From Phycisphaerales bacterium (lineage in GTDB: Bacteria; Planctomycetota; Phycisphaerae; Phycisphaerales; UBA5793), in contig JADZAS010000016.1 in the NCBI GenBank assembly GCA_020852515.1, forward strand, positions 374,155 to 438,154: DNA of 64,000 nucleotides, read 5' to 3'. The notes below the pieces were generated by a model that did not search any database, was not told the DNA's origin, and was given only the letters and a program-made list of their open reading frames with translations. Below are positions 51,432 through 60,127 of the stretch, piece after piece. A program made the translations under genes and the position numbers. Every line of letters begins with the position of its first letter. Position 1 is the first letter of the stretch.

Positions 51432-52649
51432 TCACCTGAATTCGGAGATCGCCACCGGCCGTTTCTGCCGCGCCGAGACGATTGCCGCTTCAAGCACGCA
51501 CTGCGTCTTGTACGCGTCTTCAAAATCGGGCATGGGAACTTCCGGTTTTTTTCCAGCGAGCATGCGCACGATGTCGGCCGCCTGGTTGACGAATCCGTGC
51601 TCGTAACCGAGCACGTGGGCGTCCGGCCACCATGCAGCGGCGTACGGGTGCTTCGCGGCGTCGGTGCACATGATCGTTGTCCAGCCGCGCGTCGTGGCAT
51701 CCGCGGTGGCGTCGTAGAACTCAAGTTCGTTCATGCGCTCGAAGTTGAACCGCAGGGCGCCGCGCTCGCCGTTGACTTCAATCGTGTTGCGGTTCTTGTT
51801 GCCGGTGGCGAGGCGGGTTGCTTCGAAACTGGCGACGGCGCCGCGCTTGAATCGCGCCAGGAACAGCACCGCATCATCGACGGTCGAGCGGCCCGTGCGC
51901 CCCTTTGCCGCTTGCGGCTTCGCGGCGCCCTTCGCGGCGCTGCCCTTGATCGCCGCCCCCACGCCCTCGGGAATCAATCGCTGCTTGATGAACGTCTCCT
52001 CGATCGCGCCAGCGACCTCGGTTATCTCGTCGTCGGTGATGAACCGGGCCATGTCGATGATGTGGGCGTTGAGATCGCCGTGCGCGCCTGACCCGGCGAC
52101 GCTGCCCTTGAAGCGCCAGACGAGCGGCGTGTCGGGCCCGCCCCAGTCCTGTAGATAGGCCGCGCGGACGTGGTAAATCCGCCCGAGCCGGCCCGAGGCG
52201 ACCAGTTGGTGCGCCAGCGCGACCGCCGGGCAGCGGCGGTAGTTAAACCAGACAAACGTTTTGCACTTGCGCGCCTTGCGGGCTGCGTCGCGCATCTGCC
52301 GCGCCTCGGCGAGCGTTCCCGCCAGCGGCTTTTCGCACGCCACGTGCCTGCCCGCCTCGAGCGCGGCAATCGACTGCTCGGCGTGCATGTCGTTTGGCGT
52401 GCCGACGTCGATGAGATTGACCTGCTCATCCGCGATCAGTTCGCGCCAGTCGGTCAGCGCGTTGCGCCAGCCCCAGCGCTGGGCAAAATTCGGCGTCTCC
52501 ACCCGGTCGCGCCCGCACACCGCGTACATCTCGACAGAAAGCGGCAGATCGAAAAAGCGGCCGACCTTGAGCCACGCGTTCGAATGGGCCCGGCCCATGA
52601 ACTTGGTGCCGATGAGTCCGACCCGGACCGCCCCGCTGCCTCCACCCAT
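51432..52649 (-). CDS. Gfo/Idh/MocA-family oxidoreductase
   Basis: NAD(P)-dependent sugar or polyol oxidoreductase, 405 residues. The Rossmann start VGLIGTKFMGRAHSNAW and the block LIDVGTPNDMHAEQSIAALEAGRHVACEKPLAGT, with the catalytic-type Lys in EKPL, define the family. The C-terminal domain has GDLNAHIIDMARFI. A short Ala/Lys insert (SAAKGAAKPQAAKG) near residue 245 looks like a local low-complexity loop. Many such paralogues occur in planctomycetes and the substrate cannot be inferred. ATG 52649 has GGAG at eight bases; ATG 52655 is also possible. Confidence 0.9.
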   Translation of the reverse strand: MGGGSGAVRVGLIGTKFMGRAHSNAWLKVGRFFDLPLSVEMYAVCGRDRVETPNFAQRWGWRNALTDWRELIADEQVNLIDVGTPNDMHAEQSIAALEAGRHVACEKPLAGTLAEARQMRDAARKARKCKTFVWFNYRRCPAVALAHQLVASGRLGRIYHVRAAYLQDWGGPDTPLVWRFKGSVAGSGAHGDLNAHIIDMARFITDDEITEVAGAIEETFIKQRLIPEGVGAAIKGSAAKGAAKPQAAKGRTGRSTVDDAVLFLARFKRGAVASFEATRLATGNKNRNTIEVNGERGALRFNFERMNELEFYDATADATTRGWTTIMCTDAAKHPYAAAWWPDAHVLGYEHGFVNQAADIVRMLAGKKPEVPMPDFEDAYKTQCVLEAAIVSARQKRPVAISEFR

Positions 52650-52694
52650 GCCCATCGCTCCTTCCAGACGTGCAGAGGCAGTGTATCCCCTCGC

Positions 52695-53324
52695 CTACAG
52701 AGCATTCTCCTCCCAGTCGCGCGGATCCGTCGCCGGGCGACTCACGCGATAGGCGCCGCCCATCCACCGGTTCAGATCCGCCAGCCGGCAGCGAGTCGAG
52801 CAGAACGGAAACGTCTCGGTTTCGGGGGCCACTTCCATCTGGCAGATCGGACACGGCTTGGCTCGAGTCGCGCCCGGCGCCGCATCGCCGCGCGGCTGAA
52901 TTGTGATGAGCCGCTCCTCATCTCCGCGATGTTCGAGCGTGATGTCGAGGTGATCATGCGGCAGCACGCCCGCCACGCGCTCGGGCCATTCGAGGGCGAT
53001 GACCGCATCGTGCTTCTCGACGAGTTCATCCCAGCCGATGCTCTCGAGTTCATCGCTGCCTCGCAGGCGGTAGGCGTCGATGTGAATGAGCACGCGCGGC
53101 CGCAGATCCTGCTTCGATTCGTATTCGTGCATGATGACGAACGTCGGGCTGCTCACGACGGCGGGATCAATTCCCATGCCGCGCGCCAGGCCGCGCACGA
53201 AGCACGTCTTACCCGCGCCCAGCTCGCCGCGCAGCGCGATCAGTTCGCCGCCCTTGAGCGTGCGCGCCAGGTCGGCGGCGATGCGCATGGTGTCTTCAGC
53301 GCTGTGCGAGAGTTGTTGCGTCAC
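52695..53324 (-). CDS. tsaE: TsaE-YacG fusion: tRNA threonylcarbamoyl ATPase plus gyrase-inhibitor zinc domain
   Basis: A 209-residue two-part protein. Residues ~1-150 are TsaE, the ATPase needed for t6A synthesis in tRNA, with Walker A GELGAGKTCFVRGLARG, SSPTFVIMHEY and the WPERV end. Residues ~160-209 match YacG, a small zinc protein that inhibits DNA gyrase: CPICQM then PFCSTRCRLADLNRWM, keeping all four zinc Cys. In E. coli these are separate genes. The GTG start overlaps the thiL stop (GTGA). A frameshift artefact is unlikely, because the frame is unbroken. Confidence 0.88.
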   Translation of the reverse strand: MTQQLSHSAEDTMRIAADLARTLKGGELIALRGELGAGKTCFVRGLARGMGIDPAVVSSPTFVIMHEYESKQDLRPRVLIHIDAYRLRGSDELESIGWDELVEKHDAVIALEWPERVAGVLPHDHLDITLEHRGDEERLITIQPRGDAAPGATRAKPCPICQMEVAPETETFPFCSTRCRLADLNRWMGGAYRVSRPATDPRDWEENAL

Positions 53325-54229
53325 GTCGCCGCTCCGTGTTCCCAGCCGAGGCTTGAGCCGTCAATCACGTCGCCGCCCGCGCGCACGACGATCGCCGGCT
53401 CGTCCGCCGCCCGGCTCCTTGCGGCGCCCACGCGCGTCAGCCCTACGCCGGCCAGTTCGCCCGGCAGCTCCACGCCGGCCTGCACCGTGAAGCACAATTC
53501 GTAGTCTTCGCCGTCGCTCATCGCGCGGCGCCAGTCGCAGCCGGGCGAGCACGGCACTCGTGCGGCGTCGATCTCGATCTGCACGCCGGACATTTCGGCA
53601 ATGTGGCCCGCGTCGCGCCCAAGGCCGTCGCTGATGTCAATCATCGCGTGCACGTCGAATCGCTCCGCCAGTGCCAGCGCCAGTTCGATGCGCGGCTCGA
53701 AGGTCAGGTGACGCCCGCTCCCGTCGGCGGCAACGCTCCCGCCAAGTCGTCCGGTGACGTAAACAGCATCGCCTGGCCCGGCGCCGCTGCGCCGAATCGC
53801 CCCGCGCGGCCCCGGCCGGGCGAGCACCGTCACGCTGCACATCAGCGGTGCCTCCGCCATCGAGATGTCGCCGCCGATGAGCGGGCAGTCGTACTGCTCG
53901 GCGGTGGTCCGCATGGCTTCGAAGAGTTCCAGCGCCTGCGACTCCTGCCAGTCCAGCGGCAGCACGACAGCCGCCAGCGCCGCCACCGGCCGGGCCGCCA
54001 TGGCCGCGATGTCGCTGAGGTTGCGAGTGATGGCTTTGCGGCCGATGAGATGCAACGGCGTCAAATCGAGCGTGAAATGCCGGCCGGCGACGATCTGATC
54101 GACCGCGGCCAGCACCTCGGCGCCGTCGATGCGGACCATCCCCATGTCATCGCCCGGCGGGATCAGCACGCGCGCATCAAGAGCCGCGTTGTGCTCGTAC
54201 ACACGGGATAGCAGGCGGAATTCCTTCAC
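53321..54229 (-). CDS. thiL: ThiL, thiamine-monophosphate kinase
   Basis: Phosphorylates thiamine monophosphate to the active cofactor. The 302-residue product has the ThiL/PurM fold motifs: RVLIPPGDDMGMV near the start, VDQIVAGRHF, then KAITRNLSDIAAM and LPLDW, YDCPLIGGDIS, YVTGRLGGS, and the active-site block DISDGLGRDAGHIAE. It ends with the YELCFTV segment. The GTG at 54229 fits the family start; the frame is open further upstream without a suitable start. It overlaps tsaE by four bases. Confidence 0.92.
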   Translation of the reverse strand: MKEFRLLSRVYEHNAALDARVLIPPGDDMGMVRIDGAEVLAAVDQIVAGRHFTLDLTPLHLIGRKAITRNLSDIAAMAARPVAALAAVVLPLDWQESQALELFEAMRTTAEQYDCPLIGGDISMAEAPLMCSVTVLARPGPRGAIRRSGAGPGDAVYVTGRLGGSVAADGSGRHLTFEPRIELALALAERFDVHAMIDISDGLGRDAGHIAEMSGVQIEIDAARVPCSPGCDWRRAMSDGEDYELCFTVQAGVELPGELAGVGLTRVGAARSRAADEPAIVVRAGGDVIDGSSLGWEHGAAT

Positions 54230-54288
54230 GTCCTGCAATTCTAGCCGTTCAACGCGCAGGCCCTGCCTCGGGAGTCGCAGCTCCGATC

Positions 54289-56091
54289 CTACTTCACCAC
54301 CACCGCCCGCGGCGAGATGAGCAGCACGCGGCGCTCGCGGAGTTGCATCAGTGCATTGAGCGAATCGCGGATCTGCTCCCATGCCCCTTCGCCCACGAGC
54401 GTTCTGATCGCTTCGACGTTGATGAGCGGCGAGGCGGCCTGCGCACGAGGCGAGTGCACGCCGCCGGGCAGCATGGACTCGAGCATCTCTGGGATGCTCT
54501 GCGGGCCCGGGTAGGTCATCACGTCATAGGCGCCTTCGCTGAGGCCGCACTTGGCCGCGAGCATGCCGATGGTCTGGTCGAAGTCGGCGATGCCGTCGGC
54601 CATGCCGTTGCCAATCGCCTGCCTCCCGGTGAACAGGCGGCCTTCGGCGATCTTCGAGAGATCGACCTTGTTGCCACGACCCGCCGCGACCCGCGAAGTG
54701 AACAAGTCATAGATCTTCTTCATCTCGGCCCGGACCATCGCCCTCTGGCTGTCGTCCCACGGCTGCGTGCTGCTCATGAGCTGCGCGTGCGGGCCGCGGG
54801 CGCGGGCGGTGACGCCGATGTTGATCTTCTCGAAGAGGCCGCCGGTGACGATCTTGCCGCCGACCACGCCGATGGAGCCGACGATCGATGCGGGATCTAC
54901 GTAGATGCGATCGCCGCCGACGGCGATGTAATAGCCACCCGACGCCGCCATCGACCCGACGGAAACGAACACCGGCTTGTGCTCGGCGAGGCGGCGCAAG
55001 CCCTGCCAGATGATCTCAGAAGCGATCGCCGAGCCGCCGGGCGAATCGATGCGCACGACGACTCCCTTGATCAGGTCTTCATCTTCGATCCGCTTGAGCG
55101 CTTCGCGCACGGTGCGGCTGCCGACGCTGGCGCCGCCAAACAGGCCGCCTTCGGTTGACTCGCCATCCACGATCGGCCCGTCGATGTGCACGACCGCGAC
55201 GGTCGGCCGGGTGGGCGTGTGGTCCGGCTCGCTCATGAGCATCGCCATCATCGCGAAGGGATTGGTCATGTCCATTTGCAGTTCGTCGGTCTCCGGGCCA
55301 AGATCGAGCGTGACGCGATCGGTGCCGCACTGGCTGGCCACGTGATCCTTGAGATCGAGGATGTCGAGGTGGGTGTCGATGAGTCCAAGCGAGCGGGCCT
55401 GCTTGGCGTCCGCCGACCAGCCCTCGTCGAGCACGCGCTGCCACTGGGCGTCATCGAGGTGGCGCCCCTCGCGAAGCCGTTCGCCCATCTGGGCCCAGAG
55501 GTCGTCGAGCAGCGCATCGATGTTCTGCGACCACTCAGGGCTGGCGCTGCTGCGCGCCATCTGATCGGCAGCGCCTTTGTAATCGCCCACCTGCACCATG
55601 TCGGCCTGGAGCCCGACCAGGCCGAGCGCATCGGCGAGATACAACTCTTCGCTGTAGAGGCCGGGAAAGCTGACGGCGCCGCCCGTCTGCATGATCACCT
55701 CGTCGGCGCTGGCGCCGAGCAACAGCTCCATGGGGCCGTAGTTCTCGCTGAAGACGTGCACCCTCTTGTTGGCGGCCCGGACATCGTCCATCGCGGCGCC
55801 CAGTGCGAGCACCTGCGAGAAGCCACACTGGAAGTCCTTGAGGTGAATGACCAGCGCCGCGATGTCGTCGCTCTCTGCCGCGTCCTGGATCATCGCCGTC
55901 ATGTGCCGGACCGTCGGCTCGACGTCGGCGCCAAAGAGCCACGCAAGCGGCGAGGGCTGCTCGACGATCGGCCCGTCAATGACGATCCAGCCGATGCGCT
56001 GATCCTGCCGGGCCAGCGCCGTGGCGGGGAGCGCGGCCGCGATGAGAATCAGAGTAACCAGTGACACAAACCAATGACGGGGCGTGGACAT
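54289..56091 (-). CDS. sppA: SppA-type signal peptide peptidase
   Basis: Membrane serine peptidase of family S49, degrading cleaved signal peptides. The 600-residue length fits the double-domain (E. coli type) form. An N-terminal signal or anchor (SLVTLILIAAALPATALA) precedes domain 1. Its GDYKGAAD block holds the general-base Lys (residue 172), and domain 2 holds the nucleophile Ser in SMAASGGYYIA (residue ~384). Other family segments are VVVRIDSPGG and GSIGVVGGK. ATG 56091 has AAGGAG upstream. It follows rpoN on the same strand after 104 bases. Confidence 0.93.
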   Translation of the reverse strand: MSTPRHWFVSLVTLILIAAALPATALARQDQRIGWIVIDGPIVEQPSPLAWLFGADVEPTVRHMTAMIQDAAESDDIAALVIHLKDFQCGFSQVLALGAAMDDVRAANKRVHVFSENYGPMELLLGASADEVIMQTGGAVSFPGLYSEELYLADALGLVGLQADMVQVGDYKGAADQMARSSASPEWSQNIDALLDDLWAQMGERLREGRHLDDAQWQRVLDEGWSADAKQARSLGLIDTHLDILDLKDHVASQCGTDRVTLDLGPETDELQMDMTNPFAMMAMLMSEPDHTPTRPTVAVVHIDGPIVDGESTEGGLFGGASVGSRTVREALKRIEDEDLIKGVVVRIDSPGGSAIASEIIWQGLRRLAEHKPVFVSVGSMAASGGYYIAVGGDRIYVDPASIVGSIGVVGGKIVTGGLFEKINIGVTARARGPHAQLMSSTQPWDDSQRAMVRAEMKKIYDLFTSRVAAGRGNKVDLSKIAEGRLFTGRQAIGNGMADGIADFDQTIGMLAAKCGLSEGAYDVMTYPGPQSIPEMLESMLPGGVHSPRAQAASPLINVEAIRTLVGEGAWEQIRDSLNALMQLRERRVLLISPRAVVVK

Positions 56092-56195
56092 GCCGGCTCC
56101 TTGCTCGGACGGAGTTCTGGACGTGCCGCCGCCGAAGCGTGCGGACACGAATTGTAGTGGGATTGAGGTCAGCGGTTCCGGCCGCGGGGCTGCGT

Positions 56196-57695
56196 TCAAT
56201 AGGTCTTTCGCATCTTGGCTGCGGGAATGCCCAGCTGGTCGCGGTACTTGGCGACGGTGCGGCGGGCGATGGTGATGCCGCGCTCCTTGAGCGCCGCCGC
56301 CAGTTTGTCATCGCCCAGCGGCTCTCGCTTGTCTTCGGCGTCGATGATTTCTTTGAGATTCTGCTTTACGGCGTCCCAACTCATGTCCTCGCCGGATTCG
56401 GTCTCCGTGCCCGACGAGAAGAACTTGCGCAGGGGCAGCACGCCGCGCGGCGTCTGGATCCACTTGCCGCTCACGGCGCGCGAAATCGTCGCCACGTGCA
56501 CGCCGAGTTGTTCGGCCACCTGCGACATGGGCAGCGGCTTGAGCGCTGCCGGGCCCTGGTCGAAGAAATCGCGCTGATGCGCGACCACGACGCGAATCAC
56601 GCGCAAAAGCGTGTTCTTGCGCAGGTCGATCGCCTCGATGAGCCAGCGAGCGTTGCGCACGTTCGAATCGACGAATTCTCGCGTGGCCTTCTCGACCTTT
56701 TCGTCCTTGAGCATCGCCGCGTAGCGCGGGTTGATGCGCAGGCGCGGCAGGCGGCCGTCGAACAGCATCGCCACGTAATCGTCCGCCTCGTCGTCGTACT
56801 CGACGATGGCGTCGGGGATGACAACCTCGGGCGACTCGCTGACCAGTTGCCGCCCCGGCCTCGGGTCCAGATGCCGCAGCCCTTCGAGCCCCGCCTTGAC
56901 CTCGTCGATCGTCAGCCCCGTGGTCTCGGCGATCCTTGGCAGGCGGTTCTGTTCGATGTCGGACAGATGATTGAGCACGAGAAGCCGCTCGACTTCAAGA
57001 TCAACGCCTGGATTCTCTCGCTCCAGCGCATCGATCTGAATGAGCAGGCATTCGCGCAGGTTTCGAGCGCCGATTCCGGCGGGCTCGAGCGTCTCCTGCA
57101 GGACGGGCAGCGCCTCTTCAAGCAGTTCGAGCGTGATCCCCGGCGGTGCCTGGCCCAGCACCGTCTCCATCTCGACGCGGAGGTAGCCGTCGTCGTCGAT
57201 GAAGCCGATGAGCTGCTCGCCGGCGAGCAGGTGCCGCTCATCGACGTCCGACAACGCCCACTGGCTGAGCAGTTGCGCTTGCAGGCTCTCGCCTCGCGCC
57301 GCGGTGTTGGCCATGGCCGCCATCTTGCCGTCGGGTTCGCCATCCTGGCGCGGGCGGCGGTATGAATCGCCGAACTGGTCGTCGAGCACATCGCGGTATT
57401 CGTTGGTCAGGCGGTTGAGCCGATCAAACCCCTCGCCGGCGTTTGCATCGTCGGTGACCATGGCTCGCTCGCCCTCGGCGGCGTCGCGATCCTCATCGCG
57501 CTGCTGCTCGGCCAGCGACATGCCGTCTGCCGTAGGCTCGTCGATCTCCAGCGCGATGTTGCCTTCGAGTTCCTGCTCGATCCGCTCCTCGAGCGCCGGG
57601 GCCGCCAGTTGCAGGATCTCCATGGATTGGATCATCCGCGGCGACATCTTCATCTGCTGGCTGAGGCGAAGATGTTGGGAGGTTTCAAATCGCAT
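56196..57695 (-). CDS. rpoN: RpoN, sigma-54 RNA polymerase factor
   Basis: Sigma-54 recruits polymerase to -24/-12 promoters and needs an activator ATPase. The 499-residue protein starts with the region I glutamine-rich type sequence (LRLSQQMKMSPRMIQSMEILQLAAPALEERIEQEL). It continues with the core-binding domain and ends with the RpoN box ARRTVAKYRDQLGIPAAK, diagnostic for the family. A DNA-binding segment (PLPMSQVAEQLGVHVATISRAVSGK) precedes it. Many flagellar systems use sigma-54 for mid-class genes, so a link to the cluster at the start of the window is plausible but not shown. Confidence 0.97.
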   Translation of the reverse strand: MRFETSQHLRLSQQMKMSPRMIQSMEILQLAAPALEERIEQELEGNIALEIDEPTADGMSLAEQQRDEDRDAAEGERAMVTDDANAGEGFDRLNRLTNEYRDVLDDQFGDSYRRPRQDGEPDGKMAAMANTAARGESLQAQLLSQWALSDVDERHLLAGEQLIGFIDDDGYLRVEMETVLGQAPPGITLELLEEALPVLQETLEPAGIGARNLRECLLIQIDALERENPGVDLEVERLLVLNHLSDIEQNRLPRIAETTGLTIDEVKAGLEGLRHLDPRPGRQLVSESPEVVIPDAIVEYDDEADDYVAMLFDGRLPRLRINPRYAAMLKDEKVEKATREFVDSNVRNARWLIEAIDLRKNTLLRVIRVVVAHQRDFFDQGPAALKPLPMSQVAEQLGVHVATISRAVSGKWIQTPRGVLPLRKFFSSGTETESGEDMSWDAVKQNLKEIIDAEDKREPLGDDKLAAALKERGITIARRTVAKYRDQLGIPAAKMRKTY

Positions 57696-57773
57696 GGCGG
57701 GCTGTTTTCTGGCTGGGAACTCGATGCTCCATCGCTCGGGCCATCGTAGCGCCGAGGCTGGCGCGTTTGAACG

Positions 57774-58406
57774 TCACTCAACCCCCTGGCGGCCGATGAT
57801 CGCGTCCGCGAGCACCGCCTTGCTCGCGTATTCGATCTGCGAGCCGCTGGGCAGGCCGCGCGCCAGGCGGCTCAGTTTCACGCCCCGGCTCTTGAGTTGT
57901 TCGGCCAAGTACAACGCCGTGCCGTCGCCCTCCAGGTTCGGGCTCAGGCCGAAAATCACTTCCGCGATCCGCACGCCGCACGCGTTGCCTGCGGGGTCAT
58001 CCACGCGCTTGAGCAGCGCGCCGACCGTGAGATCTTCGGGTTCGATACCATCGAGGGGCGCGATGTGGCCCAGCAGCACGTGGTAGCCGCCGCGGTACAT
58101 CCCCGTCTGCTCGAGGCTGATAAGGTCCTTGGGCTGCTCAACCACGAGTACGGTCTGGTGCTCGCGCCGCGGATCGCTGCAGATCGGGCACGGATCGCGG
58201 TCGGCGAGGTTGTAGCAGATCGAGCAGTGCTTCACGTGCGTCTTGACGTCGCTGATCGCCTGGGCGAGTTTCATCGCCGTCGCCCGATCGCTCTTGAGCA
58301 CGTGAAAGGCGAGGCGCTCAGCGCTGCGCCGCCCGATGCCGGGCAGGTTGGCGAACTCATCGATGAGCCGCACCATCGAATCGGGATACGGGCCGCTTCG
58401 GTCCAT
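57774..58406 (-). CDS. recR: RecR, recombination mediator protein
   Basis: RecR works with RecF/RecO to load RecA on gapped DNA. The 210-residue product has a helix-hairpin-helix (NLPGIGRRSAERLAFHVL), the four-Cys zinc site CSICYNLADRDPCPIC, and a Toprim domain (VLVVEQPKDLISLEQTGMYRGGYHVLLGHI...LDGI). The length is normal. ATG 58406 is chosen. In most bacteria recR follows dnaX and ebfC directly; here it lies on the same strand but a secreted-protein gene of opposite direction separates it from them. Confidence 0.96.
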   Translation of the reverse strand: MDRSGPYPDSMVRLIDEFANLPGIGRRSAERLAFHVLKSDRATAMKLAQAISDVKTHVKHCSICYNLADRDPCPICSDPRREHQTVLVVEQPKDLISLEQTGMYRGGYHVLLGHIAPLDGIEPEDLTVGALLKRVDDPAGNACGVRIAEVIFGLSPNLEGDGTALYLAEQLKSRGVKLSRLARGLPSGSQIEYASKAVLADAIIGRQGVE

Positions 58407-58581
58407 GGGCCATTGTATTCGCAGCCTTGCGCCCGCCATTGGCCGGCGGCCACTTCGCTTCAATTACCGGCCCTTGCAGGCAGATTTTCGTCACTTCGGG
58501 GTGCCGTTCCCTCTCTGGGGCTCCCGCCGCGCGTTAGAATGTACCGCCACCTTCGGTTCACCGTCTCGAGAGGAGAGAATC

Positions 58582-59622
58582 ATGCGGATCTGCTATCTCA
58601 ATCGCCTGGCGCTTGCTGCCGCCACCACCCTCACCCTTGGCATCGCCGGCAGCGCCCTGGGCCAGCTGAGCGAGTACTACCTTCACTCCGGCGACCAGGA
58701 CACGTTCACCGTCGTCCAGAATGGATCGATCCTGCGGCAGTGGAATCTCGCCCCCGGCACCGATCGCTACCAGTATCCGATGGTCGTTCGAGACACGGTT
58801 CGCACCATGGGCGCGGACGTCGGCGACATCGGCGCCGACTACAGCCTGACAGGCGTCGATCTCGGCCCTCGCTATACCCATCCCGAAGGCACATCGCGCT
58901 GCTGGGACGGCGCGACCGACGGCACGCACAACTACTCCATCGACACCGCCGGCGTGGTCTGGCAGTTCGATGGCGACTGGACCAATCCGCTGCGCCTCTT
59001 CACCGCCGGCGGCATCGGCGCCCTGGCCTATGACACCGAGAACGACACCCTCTGGGTCGGCACGTTTTCAGGGTCGAATCTCACGCAGTACGACCTGAGC
59101 GGGAACATCATCAGTTCATTCACCACCGGCCACACCAAGAACATGGCCGTCGCGATCGACCCGGCCGACGGCACGCTGTGGATTCACGATCGAAATCGCC
59201 AGGGCACCCTCGAACAGTGGTCGCGCAGCGGTTCGTTGCTCAACACCGTTGTCGTGCCGGGCCTGGAAACGCAGAACGCGCTCGCGGGCGAGTTCCAGTT
59301 CGGCGGCGGCGGCTACTCGCTCTCGCTCAGCGGCCAGTGCCCCGGCACCATCCGCGTCACATGGAACAACGCGCCGCCGCAGACGCAACAGGGCATTGTC
59401 TTTGCGCGCAACACCGGCTCGTTCGTGATTCCCAACGGCCCGTGCCAGGGAACGCAACTGGGCCTGGGGACGAGCCAACTGCAACTCGTCAATACGGTCG
59501 CCACGGGCAACGGCTCAGGAAGTGTGAACGGTCAGGCCGGCACCGGCGCCTGCGGCGGGTACCTGCAACTCGTCGCAGTGGAGAGTCCATGCGAGACGAG
59601 CAACGTGGCTCAGTTGCCGTAA
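58582..59622 (+). CDS. Secreted beta-propeller-like protein, unknown
   Basis: A 346-residue exported protein. The signal peptide (LALAAATTLTLGIAGSALG, cut near residue 27) is followed by repeats of the type LWVGTFSGSNLTQYDLSGNII and AIDPADGTLWIHDRNRQGTLEQWSRSGSLL, reminiscent of a WD/NHL-like propeller. The C-terminal ~110 residues, with paired Cys (GQCPG and GACGG), look like a planctomycete surface-protein module. The start has AGGAGAG. It lies on the plus strand inside a minus-strand DNA-repair block and has its own terminator. Confidence 0.75.
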   Translation: MRICYLNRLALAAATTLTLGIAGSALGQLSEYYLHSGDQDTFTVVQNGSILRQWNLAPGTDRYQYPMVVRDTVRTMGADVGDIGADYSLTGVDLGPRYTHPEGTSRCWDGATDGTHNYSIDTAGVVWQFDGDWTNPLRLFTAGGIGALAYDTENDTLWVGTFSGSNLTQYDLSGNIISSFTTGHTKNMAVAIDPADGTLWIHDRNRQGTLEQWSRSGSLLNTVVVPGLETQNALAGEFQFGGGGYSLSLSGQCPGTIRVTWNNAPPQTQQGIVFARNTGSFVIPNGPCQGTQLGLGTSQLQLVNTVATGNGSGSVNGQAGTGACGGYLQLVAVESPCETSNVAQLP

Positions 59623-59655
59623 CCGGCAGCAACACCGGATAAATGAAAGGCGCAC

Positions 59656-59688
59656 AGACCCGCGGACTCGATCCGCGGGTCTTTGTTT
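59656..59688 (+). terminator. Terminator after the secreted-protein gene
   Basis: AGACCCGCGGA (59656-59666) pairs with TCCGCGGGTCT (59672-59682) around a five-base loop, followed by TTGTTT. It may also serve ebfC on the opposite strand, which ends at 59711, though the T-run on that side is weaker. Confidence 0.85.
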
Positions 59689-59710
59689 GCGCTTTCTATG
59701 TGTCGAGACC

Positions 59711-60094
59711 TCACTCCCCCAGCAGGCCGCCGAGGTCGGCGCCCGGGTCGATGGGCAGGCCGAGTTCGCGGGCGCGGCGGGACATCTCATCCGCCGCCAT
59801 GCGCTGCGCCTTCTCCATCGCCGCGTTGATCGCGCCGGCGATGAGGTCTTCAGCCATCTGTCGATCCGCGTCGCTGCCTGCGTCGATGAGGGCCGCGAAC
59901 ATCGCCGGGTCGATTTGGAGCGACGCCACGCGCATGGCGCCGGTAACGGTCGCCTTGACGGCGCCGCCGCCGGTTTCGGCTGAAGCCTTCATCGTCTTGA
60001 GTTTGTCCTGCACCTGCTTCATCTGCTCGCGCAACTGGCCGGCGTTGCGCAGCATGCTCGACAACTGCCCGAGATTCTTGAACTGGTCGAACAC
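59711..60094 (-). CDS. ebfC: YbaB/EbfC nucleoid-associated protein
   Basis: A small DNA-binding protein of the EbfC family, 127 residues. The family pattern is present: helical start LGQLSSMLRNAGQLREQMKQVQDKLKTM, the core GGGAVKATVTGAMRVASLQIDPAMF and the end helix (LIAGAINAAMEKAQRMAADEMSRRARELGLP). It lies just downstream of dnaX on the same strand, the usual pairing. The start is GTG with GGGAG at good spacing. Confidence 0.92.
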   Translation of the reverse strand: MFDQFKNLGQLSSMLRNAGQLREQMKQVQDKLKTMKASAETGGGAVKATVTGAMRVASLQIDPAMFAALIDAGSDADRQMAEDLIAGAINAAMEKAQRMAADEMSRRARELGLPIDPGADLGGLLGE

Positions 60095-60127
60095 GAGATT
60101 CTCCCGCAGCGCCGTGCGCTGAATGAG

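Noticed and set aside
56061-57365. 434-codon open frame on the plus strand
   Set aside because: Antisense to rpoN; no domain.
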